64,000 nucleotides of DNA from Cordilura impudica. Taxonomy: Eukaryota > Arthropoda > Insecta > Diptera > Scathophagidae. Of this stretch, positions 34,018 to 44,536 are shown in pieces. The position numbers were made by a program, and so were the translations under genes. How positions within the stretch are numbered: the stretch's first letter is position 1; the number at the start of each line of letters is the position of its first letter. The stretch spans positions 107,244,099 through 107,308,098 of the forward strand of contig OY821519.1 of NCBI GenBank assembly GCA_963682025.1, in the 5' to 3' direction. The notes under the pieces were generated by a model, which ran no database searches, was not told the origin of the DNA, and worked only from the letters and a program-made list of their open reading frames with translations.

Positions 34018-36235
34018 TTATGAGTGAAATTGAAGTAGTTCTTTCTTAAATTGCTGAGCGTTGCTTATAAATTGAATGGACGACGGTAGCATGTTCCAAA
34101 GACGAACTGAATTAATATAGAACTGCCACTCAGATATTAAGCTTCGATATCTTAAATGTATGATATCGTTCGATCTTGGTGAACGTGTAAAAAGTAATCT
34201 TTCGGACAAGTAAGGTGGTGCACGTGTATATATAATTTTCTGTAGCAGTAATAGCGTTCTTATTTTCATTAAATCAGTAAGAGTCACTCCATATAGTTTT
34301 TTGGAATATTGAGATATATGATCATATTTTCTTAAATTAGCAACACATACGTTGATATTAGTTTTTTTCGACTTGTAAAATCGCAACTTTCTTATATTTC
34401 ACATCCATATAGTTGAGTTGGTATTGAGTAGGTTTTTGCTAATAAAATTCTAATCTTAAGTGGTGTAGCATACTGGGTGTTCCAAATACAGATTGGCGAC
34501 GGGATGATAAATATGATGACATTAAACGTGTAGATAGAGGAGAAAAATTGAACAATTTAAGCAACTTCAGGCAGAGAACTTCATGATCCACAGTATCAAA
34601 TGCTTTGGAGTGGTTAAGGAGAATAAGGAATGAGATATTTCCATCGTAAATTTTGCTACGTATTTCTTCAGATACATCAATAAGGGCTATTATGCAGCTG
34701 TGTTGTGGTCGAAATCCTGATTGCCTATTTGTCAACAAATCATTATTATTGACGTAATTACTTATTTGACCATGGAGTAAATGTTCAAAAACTTTTGACA
34801 AATACGGTAGTATTGCAATTGCTCGGTATTCGTTGTTTGGTTTTGTGATGGGTATGATTTTCGCATATTTCCAATTTTGGGGATAAACGCTCTTAGTAAT
34901 AATATTATTGAAGATGTACGTGATATAGGTTAACATTAGCGGAATAATAGCTTCCAGAAATTTGGGATGAATATTGTCAACCCCAACTGCATTTGATTTA
35001 ATCGCTAGACAACTACATAGAACATCCGATTGATTTACACAGTTAAAGTTAAAACAATTACCAGATATAGTTGGACAGTGGTCATAAAAGCTTTTATTCA
35101 GACGAACATGGGGAAGATTTGTAAATGACTCATTTACTTTCTCTACATCTATGTCACACGATGATTTGCCAACACCAAATTCACGTACAGCTTTCCAAGT
35201 CTGTTTGGATCCAACAGCTGATAAAAAGCGACTAGAATAATACTCTGATTTCGCACTTTTTTAATTTTGAAAGTTTTCCAATGCTTGTAAGCAAAATCTC
35301 TGCGATCAATGGCTGATTTAATTAATTCATTGGACCATGGCTTTTCCTTAGCTTTTCGTTTAACGATTTTGATTGGGACGGATTTCCTAAATACATCCAA
35401 CAGGTTATTTTCTAAAAAATCCAGCTGACTATCTACTGAAGGCATGTAATAAACAGAGTCGCAATCAATATTTGATAGCTCAGATGACATAGTGTTATAA
35501 TTATATTCTTGAAATCATGGAAGGTAACCTCATTACAAACATACTGCAATTGAAAATCAATTGCTAAAAATATTAAATCATATTTGGAGAAGCAAGGTGC
35601 TGATAGCTGATCATATAACAGAACTTTATCAATGTTGCTGACAAAAAATATATCCAATAGCGTGTTGGTTGTAGAGATAAAATGTGTTGGGATTGAAGTA
35701 TTTGTCGGCGACAAACCAATCGACTTCATGTCATTAGTAAGATGGCTTTCAGTGATGATGTTGGAATTAAAGTCTCCACATATTATGACATCGTCATATT
35801 TAAGGGTAAGCGTTTCCATTGTTTTATTAAAAAGTTTGTACTGACTCACTGTTAGGTCTATAGACAAATGGTACAAGTAATTTACGATCATCGGCTACAA
35901 CCTCAACTAATAAATATTCAATTTTATTATCAGTGGAATTGCCTGGACTATCAGTAAACTTAGAGCTGCAGCAAATTTTACTAACAATCCCTTTTTTTAC
36001 ATATTTAGCCACACCACTACAAGGACTTTCCTATCACAACGATATATTTTGAAACGTTTTAACTCGATAATGGAATCAGGAACAGATTCATTAAACCACG
36101 TCTCAGACACACACACAATATCTACACCAGAGCTTTCAAACTCATCAATTTTATTCTTTAGACTATGTAATACATAATACATTTCTGTAGTGGATACCAA
36201 TCCTTTTTGTGTGTACATTTACCGAATAATCGTTT
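34018..36235 (-). pseudogene. Non-LTR retrotransposon with EN and RT relics
   Basis: Minus strand, CR1/Jockey-type. Endonuclease pieces (36218-35433): VCVSETWFNESVPDS, VIICGDFNS and THFISTTNTLLDIFF; the usual SDH catalytic motif reads SKYDLIF, losing Asp and His. Linker with KAKEKPWSNELIK (35490-35149). RT pieces (34936-34439) have ILPYLSKVFEHLL, TNRQSGFRPQHS and KAFDTVDHEVL, but the GVPQGS and YADD motifs are missing through a deletion before the C-terminal frame (34386-34018; YSKKLYGVTL, RLWNMLPSSIQ). Several frameshifts. It is the most complete non-LTR element in the window and cannot be active. Confidence 0.88.
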
Positions 36236-36359
36236 AATTATTTTCTAATTTTTGCCTTTACAAGAAGATCTTCTAGTTATATATTTTAATTATAAGTTAC
36301 TGCTTCGGTTCCATCAAATCCCTTTGTAAACCTCTTGCTTGACATAACCCTATGAAAAA

Positions 36360-36910
36360 TGGTCTAGTACAGTCAGGTTAGGTGATCTTGGGGGCCAGCG
36401 GAAATTGGAGTATCTGGATATTAATTTGTTTGGAAATTTTCGTTGGAGCACCGCCATAACTGGTGCAATGGCTTCATCTTGCTGGAACCAAATGATATTG
36501 AAACAGATACGTCTGTGGCTCAGTTATTTGAAAAAAAAATTCCTTCAACATCTTCAAATAACGGTCGCCATTAACAGTCACTGCATACCATTTTCTTCAA
36601 AGAAGTGTGACACCACAATGCACCTAGACTAAATTGCAAACCACACAGTGACTCGTTTAAGGTGCAAGTCAATCTCGTCTAGTCTTTTGGATTAAATTCA
36701 CTCCATACACGGCATTTTTACTTAATACATTGTCGTTTAGATTAAAATGGGACTCATCAGACATCAACAAGCAACTGATAAAGCTGTTGTTGTCTTCGGC
36801 CCTTTCAATCATTTTTTGGGAAAAATTTCAGGCAAATAAATAAATCCAGAGAGTTTAACTTACTTGGACTTTGTACGGAAACAAGTTCAGGTTATTATGA
36901 TTTATCCTTT
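36360..36910 (-). pseudogene. mariner (DD41D-type) transposase relic
   Basis: The minus strand, read through shifts, gives LVPYKVQV, DESHFNLNDNV (first catalytic Asp region), YAVTVNGDRYLKMLKEF, WFQQDEAIAP (second Asp) and RWPPRSPNLT (approach to the third Asp, which reads N in the preceding PDL position). The motif order and the long gap between the second and third motifs match the two DD41D elements at 43114 and 59928. Many stops; no terminal repeats identified. Confidence 0.7.
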
Positions 36911-37359
36911 AAAATGACCTTCTGCTAGTTCCAATTTGCGCTGATTGGTTTCGAGTCGAAACGCTTGGAATTGATATTGGTATAGCCGCGATTGTGTCTT
37001 GAACCCGAACATAGAGTCCTACTGCGATGCTTCCAGATTCGGCAAGCATGTTTACCAGCCTTATAATGATCCACCTACTCTGGCAACTGCCGCAAAACTC
37101 CTCTGCACGGAAATGAAGGACTGCAAAGAATGTTATCGCTGCACTATCCTAATCCTCTTTTCGATATCCCGAGTATTCATTTTAATAAATCGAAATAAAA
37201 CAAAATAAGCCGATTAGTCATACAGAAAAATAGTTATTACGTCTTGTTGTGTAATACGATCCGTGCGGTAGCCAAGGTCTGAAATTGTTGAGATTTCTAC
37301 GAGTTAAAATACCTGAACCGGTCGACCCATTTACACCAAACAACTTTACATTCGAAATT
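36911..37359. other. Unassigned DNA beside the mariner relic
   Basis: Slightly less AT-rich than its surroundings. A 69-residue plus frame at 36999-37208 is cysteine-containing but unrecognised; it may be the antisense of further transposon sequence. Confidence 0.3.
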
Positions 37360-37447
37360 AGTTGGCCTTACGAAAAATGGTCTCTAAGCGCTTGGTGTAA
37401 GGTATCATATAGACGGCCTTAACTGACTATAATTTACTAGCTTGTTA
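37360..37447 (-). repeat. Family A left-end fragment
   Basis: GTCTCTAAGCGCTTGGTG, GGTATCATATAGACGGCC and ACTGACTATAATTTACTAG with a CTTGTT end. Confidence 0.6.
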
Positions 37448-38128
37448 TTTATCAATATATGGGGCGCATGAAATTGCGAAAACAATTCATTTTGATTACA
37501 ACTAAAAAATTCATTTCCTGATCTGCTTATAAGTTATTGTGTACTAAATAAATAAATAAATCTTTAACTTTTATTCTAGAGACATTTTTAATATTTTCAA
37601 AAAAAAAAAACTATTATTCAACTACCAATAAACAATATTGTTTTTCCTTAACAGTCATCTTAACAGTTGAATAAGTTTTGCATTTTGTTTATGATGATTT
37701 CGATGTTTTTCTTTGTTCGTTTGATAAAAAATGAACGATTTTATTGTTTTTATGTTGTTTTCTTTTTTGTGGTATCCCATTGTTTATAAAAATGACATTT
37801 AATTTCTTAGATGTCAAACACTAAGCTAAGTTGTTCATAAAAATAAACACAATGTCAGAAGCAGGTTTCTATTTTAATATTTTTGGATAGAGTCACATAA
37901 ATTCAATACATTATTTCTGTTTTATTTATTCATTTCAAGGACCAGAATAATTTGACAATTGATGTGACAAAAACAAGACATTACGTTTGACTTTTAACGA
38001 TACACAAAATGATGTGGCAATATAATGAAATTAAAATACAACCACATTCAATAGAGCATTTCTTATTTTTGCAAAAATGTACATGTCAATTTAAAACTTA
38101 ACACTTAGTGAATTATAAGTTAGTACAA

Positions 38129-38129
<1 letters not shown>

Positions 38130-38165
<36 letters not shown>
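38130..38165 (+). repeat. Poly(A) run of 36 bases
   Basis: Directly abuts the left end of a family A copy (ACAAGTACCG). It may be the tail of a lost retrotransposon or slippage at the insertion boundary. Confidence 0.9.
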
Positions 38166-38166
<1 letters not shown>

Positions 38167-38720
38167 AAGTACCGTAGACCGACTATGCGATAACGTTTAC
38201 CATGCGTTTAGAGAATTAGTCTTAGGTTTAACTAATTGGGTGTAGAAAATAAGCATAAAAAAATTTGCGTGGAGTTTTTATTAATTATTTTCCTGCTGAT
38301 CTAAAAAAGTTCACATCGTATGGGGACTAGGTCGAAATATGGACCGATCCTGACCATATTTAGTAAAGTAACTTTTTTTTTGCAAAACATATATAAAGCA
38401 AATTTAAGAAAAATCTGTGCAATATTTTTGTTTTTGATAGATTTAAGTGATAATGGGGAATCAGCTTTATATAGGGGCTATGACTAAGAATTGTCCTTTA
38501 GGGTTTATTTGAGAACTACAGTTAAATGGATGTTCTGAACCTACATAAACCCAAGTTGACCGAGATCTATATGTTAACTGGGATCTTTTGGCAATTTAAG
38601 TCAATCTGATAGGGGTCTTTGTATGTGGTCTAGGTCTGAACATGCACCGCTTTTCACCAATTTCAAAAGCGTTCGTTCTATGGTTGATATAATTTTATAT
38701 CATACAAGTATTTCCGTCTA
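38166..38720 (+). mobile_element. Family A element, diverged, right end missing
   Basis: ACAAGTACCGTAGACCGACTATGC start and family blocks through GATTTAAGTGATAATGGGG and GGCAATTTAAGTCAATC, fading out near 38720 before the GGAC tract. Confidence 0.7.
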
Positions 38721-39180
38721 TTAAAAATTCACAATCAAACCTTATAAGGACCATCTATATTGGTTTCGAAATCTGTTTATGGCAATGAAAAATTATTTTA
38801 TACTTTTTAGTCCGTTTTAAAAACGCTTAATATTAAAATTTTTTTTTTTTCTTAGTAATCATTTTCTGATTTTTAGTTTTGTGTGTGTAAAATTTTTCAA
38901 CTGATTTTAATCATTTTGATGAGCTTATGACAGAGACATGTAAATTTCAAGTTAATTTGACCTGATCATATCAGAAAGAGAAAACTGTTATATCAACCTA
39001 TCAATCTCTTTAGTTCTCCTGAAATATAAAACAAAGAAGATAGCAAAATTAAGTTTTTAAAAATTTATATTTCAATTAAAAAGTTTTAATAATATTGCAT
39101 TCTTATGGTATAAGTTGTCGCATTCTCTATATATACTAAAATTCCTTTTCATTACATGGTTTCTAGCCAGTGAGTTTTGA
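38721..39180. other. Unassigned AT-rich DNA
   Basis: No coding or repeat feature recognised. Confidence 0.3.
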
Positions 39181-39590
39181 GCTGGTGTGTGGTGGGTTTG
39201 AATTTGAACACTTTAAGTGTGATGACTTTGAGCGTGGTGAGGTTTGAGTGTGGTGAGTTTTAGTGTGGTGAGTTGGATTGTGGTGGGCTTGAATGTGTTG
39301 AGTTGAGTGTGGTGGTTTTGAGTGTGGTGAGTAACTTCATACCGCATAGACAGGAATGTAGGAAATGACTCTTAACAACTTTATACCAAATTTAATTTGA
39401 ATGTGTTGAGTATGCATGTGAAGAGTTTGAGTGTGGTGAGTTTTGAATGTGGTGAGTTTGAGTGTGGTGGTTTTGTGTGTGGTGAGTTTCCGCGTGGTGA
39501 GTTTGAGTGTGGTGAGTTACATCATACCGCATATGACAGAAATGTAGGAAACGACTATTAACACGTTTATACAAAATTTCATTTATATTG
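39181..39590. repeat. GAGTGTGGTGAGTTT minisatellite with higher-order unit
   Basis: Arrays of about 15-bp units (GAGTGTGGTGAGTTT and variants) at 39181-39330 and 39405-39515, each followed by a unique block (ATACCGCATA...GAATGTAGGAAA) at 39340 and 39530. The array-plus-block forms a unit of about 190 bp present twice. The His/Thr-rich minus-strand frame is an artefact. Confidence 0.85.
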
Positions 39591-39787
39591 CTGTAAAATT
39601 AGCCGAGATGGGCGGGGCCACGCTCACACAGAAAAAATTTATAATATTGCATTGTCATCCAGTTCTGAGCTGTATGGAAAATTTCAAGGGAAATTACTTT
39701 AAAATCAATTCCAAGATTTCTACGGAACATACAAACACACAAACAGACAAGAAAGCGACATAATAAAAACGTTTTTAAAAATTAATC

Positions 39788-39875
39788 TATAGCCTAGTAT
39801 TCCGGAAAAAAGTAGTATGACCCTATTAGCCCTTTTGGACTTGGGGTCACATATGACCCCAAGCTAATAAAAGAC
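39788..39875 (+). repeat. 88-bp inverted repeat, left arm
   Basis: Contains CGGAAAAAAGTAGTATGACC, CCCTTTTGGACTTGGGGTC and CTAATAAAAGAC. The reverse complement lies at 44449-44536. A near-palindrome GGGGTCACATATGACCCC sits in it. Confidence 0.75.
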
Positions 39876-40660
39876 AATTAATTCAAAAAATTCAAATATT
39901 TTGTAAGTGCTGTTGAATTTTTAAAAGCGTTACTAAAAATATGAAAATATGCATTTAAAAAAAAATAACTAAAAATAATGTATTGTTCTACTAAACTAGA
40001 TGAAACCCCTAATATTGGTTGAGAAATAATATGCTGCTATATTTGTGAAACTAATTTAAAATTGGAAATTCACTCACCCAGAAAATTTGATAAATAATGC
40101 TTTAAGTATTTTTCTGTCCCAGAAAACCAAAAATGTTTCAGCTCTTTTACTATTTCTGCAGAATTTTTATTATTTCCTCCATACACATGGAAATCTTATG
40201 AAGATTCGTAAACGAGTTAAAATTTCTGCAAGGAATTATTTGTAGTAAACGATACTGCCGAAAGAGGCGTTAAATTAATAAAAAAAAATTTATAAAGTAT
40301 TAACCAATAACGCAGAAGGAAATCAGTTTTTACTCCAGATGGAATAATCAAGAAAGAATATGCTGCCTGAATAAAATGAAGTTTATCTCAACGATGTTGA
40401 GTTATATTTCAACAATGTTTTTATTTTATATAGAAAAATATGGACAGTTTTTAAAAATAATATAATATTATAAAAAAATGGGTTAAAAGTTGTTTTAATT
40501 TATAGCTGAGAGCAATTAGCAGATAATTGCTCCAAAGATATATCACAATGGATTAATTTCATCCCAGGATCACTGAAAGGTTAAACACAAAACAAATTAA
40601 TAACATAATAGATTTAGAATTATTAAAAATTCAAAATAACGCACAAAAACGACAAGAACC
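39876..40660. other. Unassigned AT-rich DNA inside the inverted-repeat pair
   Basis: No coding region recognised. Confidence 0.3.
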
Positions 40661-40664
40661 CAAT

Positions 40665-41173
40665 GTAAATTAATGATTTATTACATTAAATTATACTCCA
40701 AATCTTACAGACACAAAATCAATAAAAAACAGTCATCCACAACAATAACATTAAAATCGCATACAAAACAAGCACAAAACTAAACCAATTATACACAAAA
40801 ATAAAAACAACAATACCAGAAAAAAAAGAAGTAATGTAGGGTACGAAATCAAATGCAAAGGCAATGAAAACGAGACCAGCGATCGTATTTACATTGGTAC
40901 TACTAAAAGATCGTTAGCAGTGAGAACAAATGAATATGTAAACGACATCAAAAAAAAAAAAAAAAACAAAACAGCACAGCTCTGTCACAACACGCCCTTA
41001 ATAACAAACATACACCTGTTTTTGACAATTGAAGAATATTAGACATAGAAAATAGAGATCGAAAAAGAATAACAATGGAAAGCTTGAGAATAAAAGAAAA
41101 CAACCACTTGACAGTAAACAGAAAAGAAGATACCGACTACATCAGTGCAAGCTATGCCACTGTTTTAAATAAA
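40665..41173 (+). pseudogene. Penelope-like element, GIY-YIG endonuclease relic
   Basis: Reading through shifts: LNYTPNLTD, then IKIAYKTSTKLNQLYTKI (the linker between RT and endonuclease), then YEIKCKGNE, IYIGTTKRSLAVRTNE (GIY-YIG core; YIG with the following Arg) and TALSQHALNNKHTP. This is the C-terminal arrangement of Penelope-like retroelements, which use a GIY-YIG nuclease for target-primed reverse transcription. There is a one-base shift at 40836 and an A17 run at 40950-40966 that breaks the frame, plus an in-frame stop after 41020. The RT domain is absent. The copy appears split by the family A dimer that follows and to resume near 42700. Confidence 0.8.
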
Positions 41174-41906
41174 AAACAAGTAAGAATATTATAGTCGGTC
41201 TAGACCGACTATACGATACCCTATACCATGCGCTTAGAGACCCCATCTCTCAGGCCCAATTAACTGGATATAGAAAATAAGCATAAACCAAATTTGAGTG
41301 GGATTTTTATTAATTTTTTCGGCTGCAGATATGAAAAAGTTCATATCGGATGCTATATCTATATGGGACTAGGCCCAAAAATAGTAAAGTCTCTTGTATT
41401 TTGCAAAAATATATACAAACAAAATTTGATAAAAATCAGTGCAATATTTTTGTTCTTTGATAGATTTAAGTGAAGATCGGGAAGCAGCTCTATATGGGGC
41501 CTATGACTAAGAATTGTCCAATTGGGATCATTTTTGGACTACTGATTAATGGATGTAATATATACATACAAACTCAATTTGTTGATTTCATAGGGGTCAT
41601 TTGTAGGTGGGCTAGGTCTGAATATGGACCGATTCTCACCAATTTCAACAGCGTTCATTCCATGGCCGATAAAAGATTAAATTCCAAATTTCATCAAAAA
41701 ATATTCATATTTGGGACCTGCAGTTTGATTACAAGCTTTACATGGACACACAGACGGACGGACGGACGGACATCGTTAAATCGAATCAGATAGTGATTCT
41801 GATTCGATAGGTATAATTAAAGATGGGTCTAGGTCAAATATTTTTGGTAGTTACAAACAGCAGCACAAAGTCATTATACCCAAACCACATAGTGGTATAG
41901 GGTATA
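41174..41906 (+). mobile_element. Family A element, first of a tandem pair
   Basis: ACAAGTAAGAATATTATAG start, intact palindrome TAGTCGGTCTAGACCGACTA, GGAC tract near 41756, right end CACATAGTGGTATAGGGTATA. Two internal deletions shorten it to about 733 bp (near 41380 and 41580). It is fused without spacer to the next copy. Confidence 0.87.
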
Positions 41907-42699
41907 ACAAGTAAGAAAATTATAGTCGGTCTAGACCGACTATGCGATACCCTATACCATAGTTTAGAGACCCTATATTTTCGGTTCAACTAATTCGATA
42001 TAGAAAATAAGCATAAACCAAATTTGAGTGGTATTGTTATTTATTTTTTTGGCTGCAGATATGAAAAAGTTCATATCGGATGTTATTTTTATAGGGGTAC
42101 TAGGTCGAAAAATGGACCAATCCTGACCATATTTCATAAAGTCACTTATATTTCCAAAAAATATATACAAACCAAATTTGAGAAAATCTGTGGAATAGTT
42201 TTGTTTTTTGATAGATTTAAGTGAAGATCGGGAAGTAGCTCTATATGGGGCCTATGACTAAGAATTGTAATATAGGTATTTTATTGAATCACTAATTAAT
42301 AGATATAAGAAACATATACAAACCTAATTTGACTGCGATCCATTTGATAATTTGGATCTTATGCCAATTTATGTCGATTTAATAGGGGTCATTTGTATAG
42401 GGACTAGGTCTAAACGTGGACCGAATTTTACCAATTTCAACAGCATTCAGCCTACGGCCGATAGAAGCTTATGTACCAAATTTCATCAAAACATATTCAT
42501 ATTTGCGACCTGTAGTTTGATTACAAAATTTACATGGACACACAGACGGACGGACGGACGGACATCGCAAAATCGACTCAGAAAGTGATTCTGAGTCGAT
42601 CTGTATAATAAAAGATGGGTCTAGGTTAAGTATTTTTGGTAGTTACAAACAGTAGCGCAAAGTCATTATACCCAAACCACATAGTGGTATAGGGTATAA
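41907..42699 (+). mobile_element. Family A element, second of a tandem pair
   Basis: Starts ACAAGTAAGAAAATTATAG immediately after the GGGTATA end of the previous copy. Palindrome intact; GGAC tract near 42547; right end CACATAGTGGTATAGGGTATAAA. It differs at many positions from the first copy. Confidence 0.88.
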
Positions 42700-42900
42700 A
42701 TACTTATTAGAATTAAGATGTCCCCACTGTACGTAAATTTAGTCGAGAGAAAAAACCGGGAAATAATGTTATATATATCATTTCAGTGGTTAATAAATTA
42801 AATAAAATACCCCTGAGGATGCTGGAAATAAACCAGCGAAACGTTGGGAGAATTATGGAAACGTAAACTTTGTTTTATTTCGCATAACACACAAAAGAGA
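42700..42900 (+). mobile_element. Penelope-like element 3' region
   Basis: Presumed continuation of the relic at 40665-41173 after the family A dimer; inferred from position and from the hammerhead-like motif at 42805, which in the second Penelope-like relic (47046-47750) also lies downstream of the GIY-YIG frame. Confidence 0.45.
42805..42850 (+). ncRNA. Hammerhead ribozyme-like motif (Penelope-associated)
   Basis: CTGAGGA at 42813, GCTGG/CCAGC helix II (42821-42825 with 42833-42837, loop AAATAAA), GAAAC at 42838, then GTT as possible cleavage triplet; CCC before the core can pair with GGG after GTT as a short helix I. One unpaired T sits between the core and helix II. Hammerheads are known in Penelope-like elements; activity here is unproven. 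Confidence 0.55.
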
Positions 42901-43113
42901 CTGATTAGCCAAAAGTAAAATACAAATATTAACCAAATTATATTTCTTAATTTCTAAACAGTGGTTTCATGGTTTTCGGAAATATTTATTTAAAAATATC
43001 TCAGAATCCAAAGCTGGCCTTGGCATATAATGGGTTAGCGTCCTTGGATTTATACCAAATTTTTAGCATAGAAGACTTGCAAATTTGTTTATTATATTTA
43101 AAGCGTCATTTCT

Positions 43114-44404
43114 AAAGGGTCCGCCAAATAACTTTTTTTTTTTTTTTGAAAGTGCTATAAAAAAAAACTACTGAATATTATCTCAAATTTCTTTTTTTAT
43201 TTGAAAGTACAATCCTTCCAGTTAATAATGGAAAATAACTTCATTCAAACGGCTGCCTCGGCTGGCCATGCAGTAGCCTACACGATCGGTCCAATTTTTA
43301 AGCACATTATCGATTGTGTGCAGCTGTATTTCACCAATGGCTTCACGAACATTGTCCTTTAAAGCGTCAATTGTCTCTAGTTTGTTGGCGTAACCCTTAT
43401 CTTTAGGGGCGCCCCACAAATAATAGTCCAACGGTGTCAAATCGCAGCTCCGAGGTGGCCAAACGACATCAGCTCTGCGGCTGATAATGCGATGTTAAAA
43501 AACAGGGCGCAAAACATCGAGTGTAGCTTCGGCTGTGTGGCACGTAGCACCGTCCTGTTGAAACCAAATGTTGCCAATATATTCCTCTTCAAGTTTTGTG
43601 AACAAAAATTCGTTCAACATGGCCCGATAACGATCGCCATTGACTGAAACGGCCACTCCTTGCTCATTTTCGAAGAAAAATGGCCCAATTATGCCTCTGG
43701 ACCGAAATCCGCACCAAACAGTGACTCGTTTTGGGTGTATCGGCTTTTAAATGTATGCGTGCGGGTTTTCTGTGCCCCAAATGCGAAAATTTTGCTTGTT
43801 TACATACCCGCCAAGATCAAAATGAGCTTCATTTGAAAAGATGATTTTTTTTGGCAAAATAGGCATCTTCTGTAAGTCGATCGCAGCCCCACTTAGCGAA
43901 GCGAAAACAATTGGATGGTCAGTTGGCTTCAACTCCTGAACCAATTGGACTTTGTATGGCGTCATACCAAGATCTTTATGCAAAATTCGTCTCAATGATG
44001 CCTCCGAAATGTTCAATTCTTGAGAACGACGGTGAATTGATGTTGATGGCGCTTCATGCACACTTTCTGCCACATCAGCAATATTCTCGGGTGTACGCAC
44101 TGTTTTTGGCTTTTCATGCTTTGGTTTATCGATGAGGATGCCAGTTTCTTTCACTGTTTTCACAAGATAACGAACATACGGAGTTGACGGTTCTTCTCTT
44201 CATCCAAAATCCGTACGCAATTTTCGCACACATTCTGCAAGATTACCATGATTCCCAGCGTTGTTCAAGCGTATACACAACCATATTCGTTCAGCGGAAA
44301 GATAAAACTTATTATCTGTCAATTCAGACTTGAGCTAAGTGTTACCATTCACGAAATAAGTACTAGTTGAAAAAAAAAAAACGTAAGATGGCGGACCCTT
44401 TTAA
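43114..44404 (-). mobile_element. mariner element, DD41D (rosa-like), near full length
   Basis: About 1.29 kb. Ends AAGGGTCCGCCA (left) and TGGCGGACCCTT (right) are inverted, with TA-containing flanks. The minus-strand transposase is in pieces: helix-turn-helix region with SEASLRRILHKDLG (44163-43747), then IWFQQDGATCHTA and WPPRSCDLTPLDYYLWG. Counting residues between the second Asp (QQD) and the third (PLD) gives 41, the DD41D signature of rosa-like mariners. The first catalytic Asp is replaced: IFSNEAHF where SDEAHF is expected. There is also a stop in the second-third Asp interval and shifts near 44165. Inactive, but the ends are good. Confidence 0.88.
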
Positions 44405-44448
44405 AATGCAAGAGCACTTACAATCAAGAAGAATTTTTTTAATAAACT

Positions 44449-44536
44449 GTCTTTTATTAGCTTAGGGACATATGTGACCCCAAGTCCAAAAGGGTTAATG
44501 GGTCATATTATTTTTTTCCGAAACGCTAGGCTATTG
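44449..44536 (-). repeat. 88-bp inverted repeat, right arm
   Basis: Reverse complement of 39788-39875 with a few mismatches: GTCTTTTATTAGCTTAGGGA, GACCCCAAGTCCAAAAGGG, CCGAAACGCTAGGCTATTGA. AAAGGG is followed by TTAA. Confidence 0.75.

Noticed and set aside
39392..39574. His/Thr-rich minus-strand frame
   Set aside because: It is a translation of the GTGTGGTGAG minisatellite.
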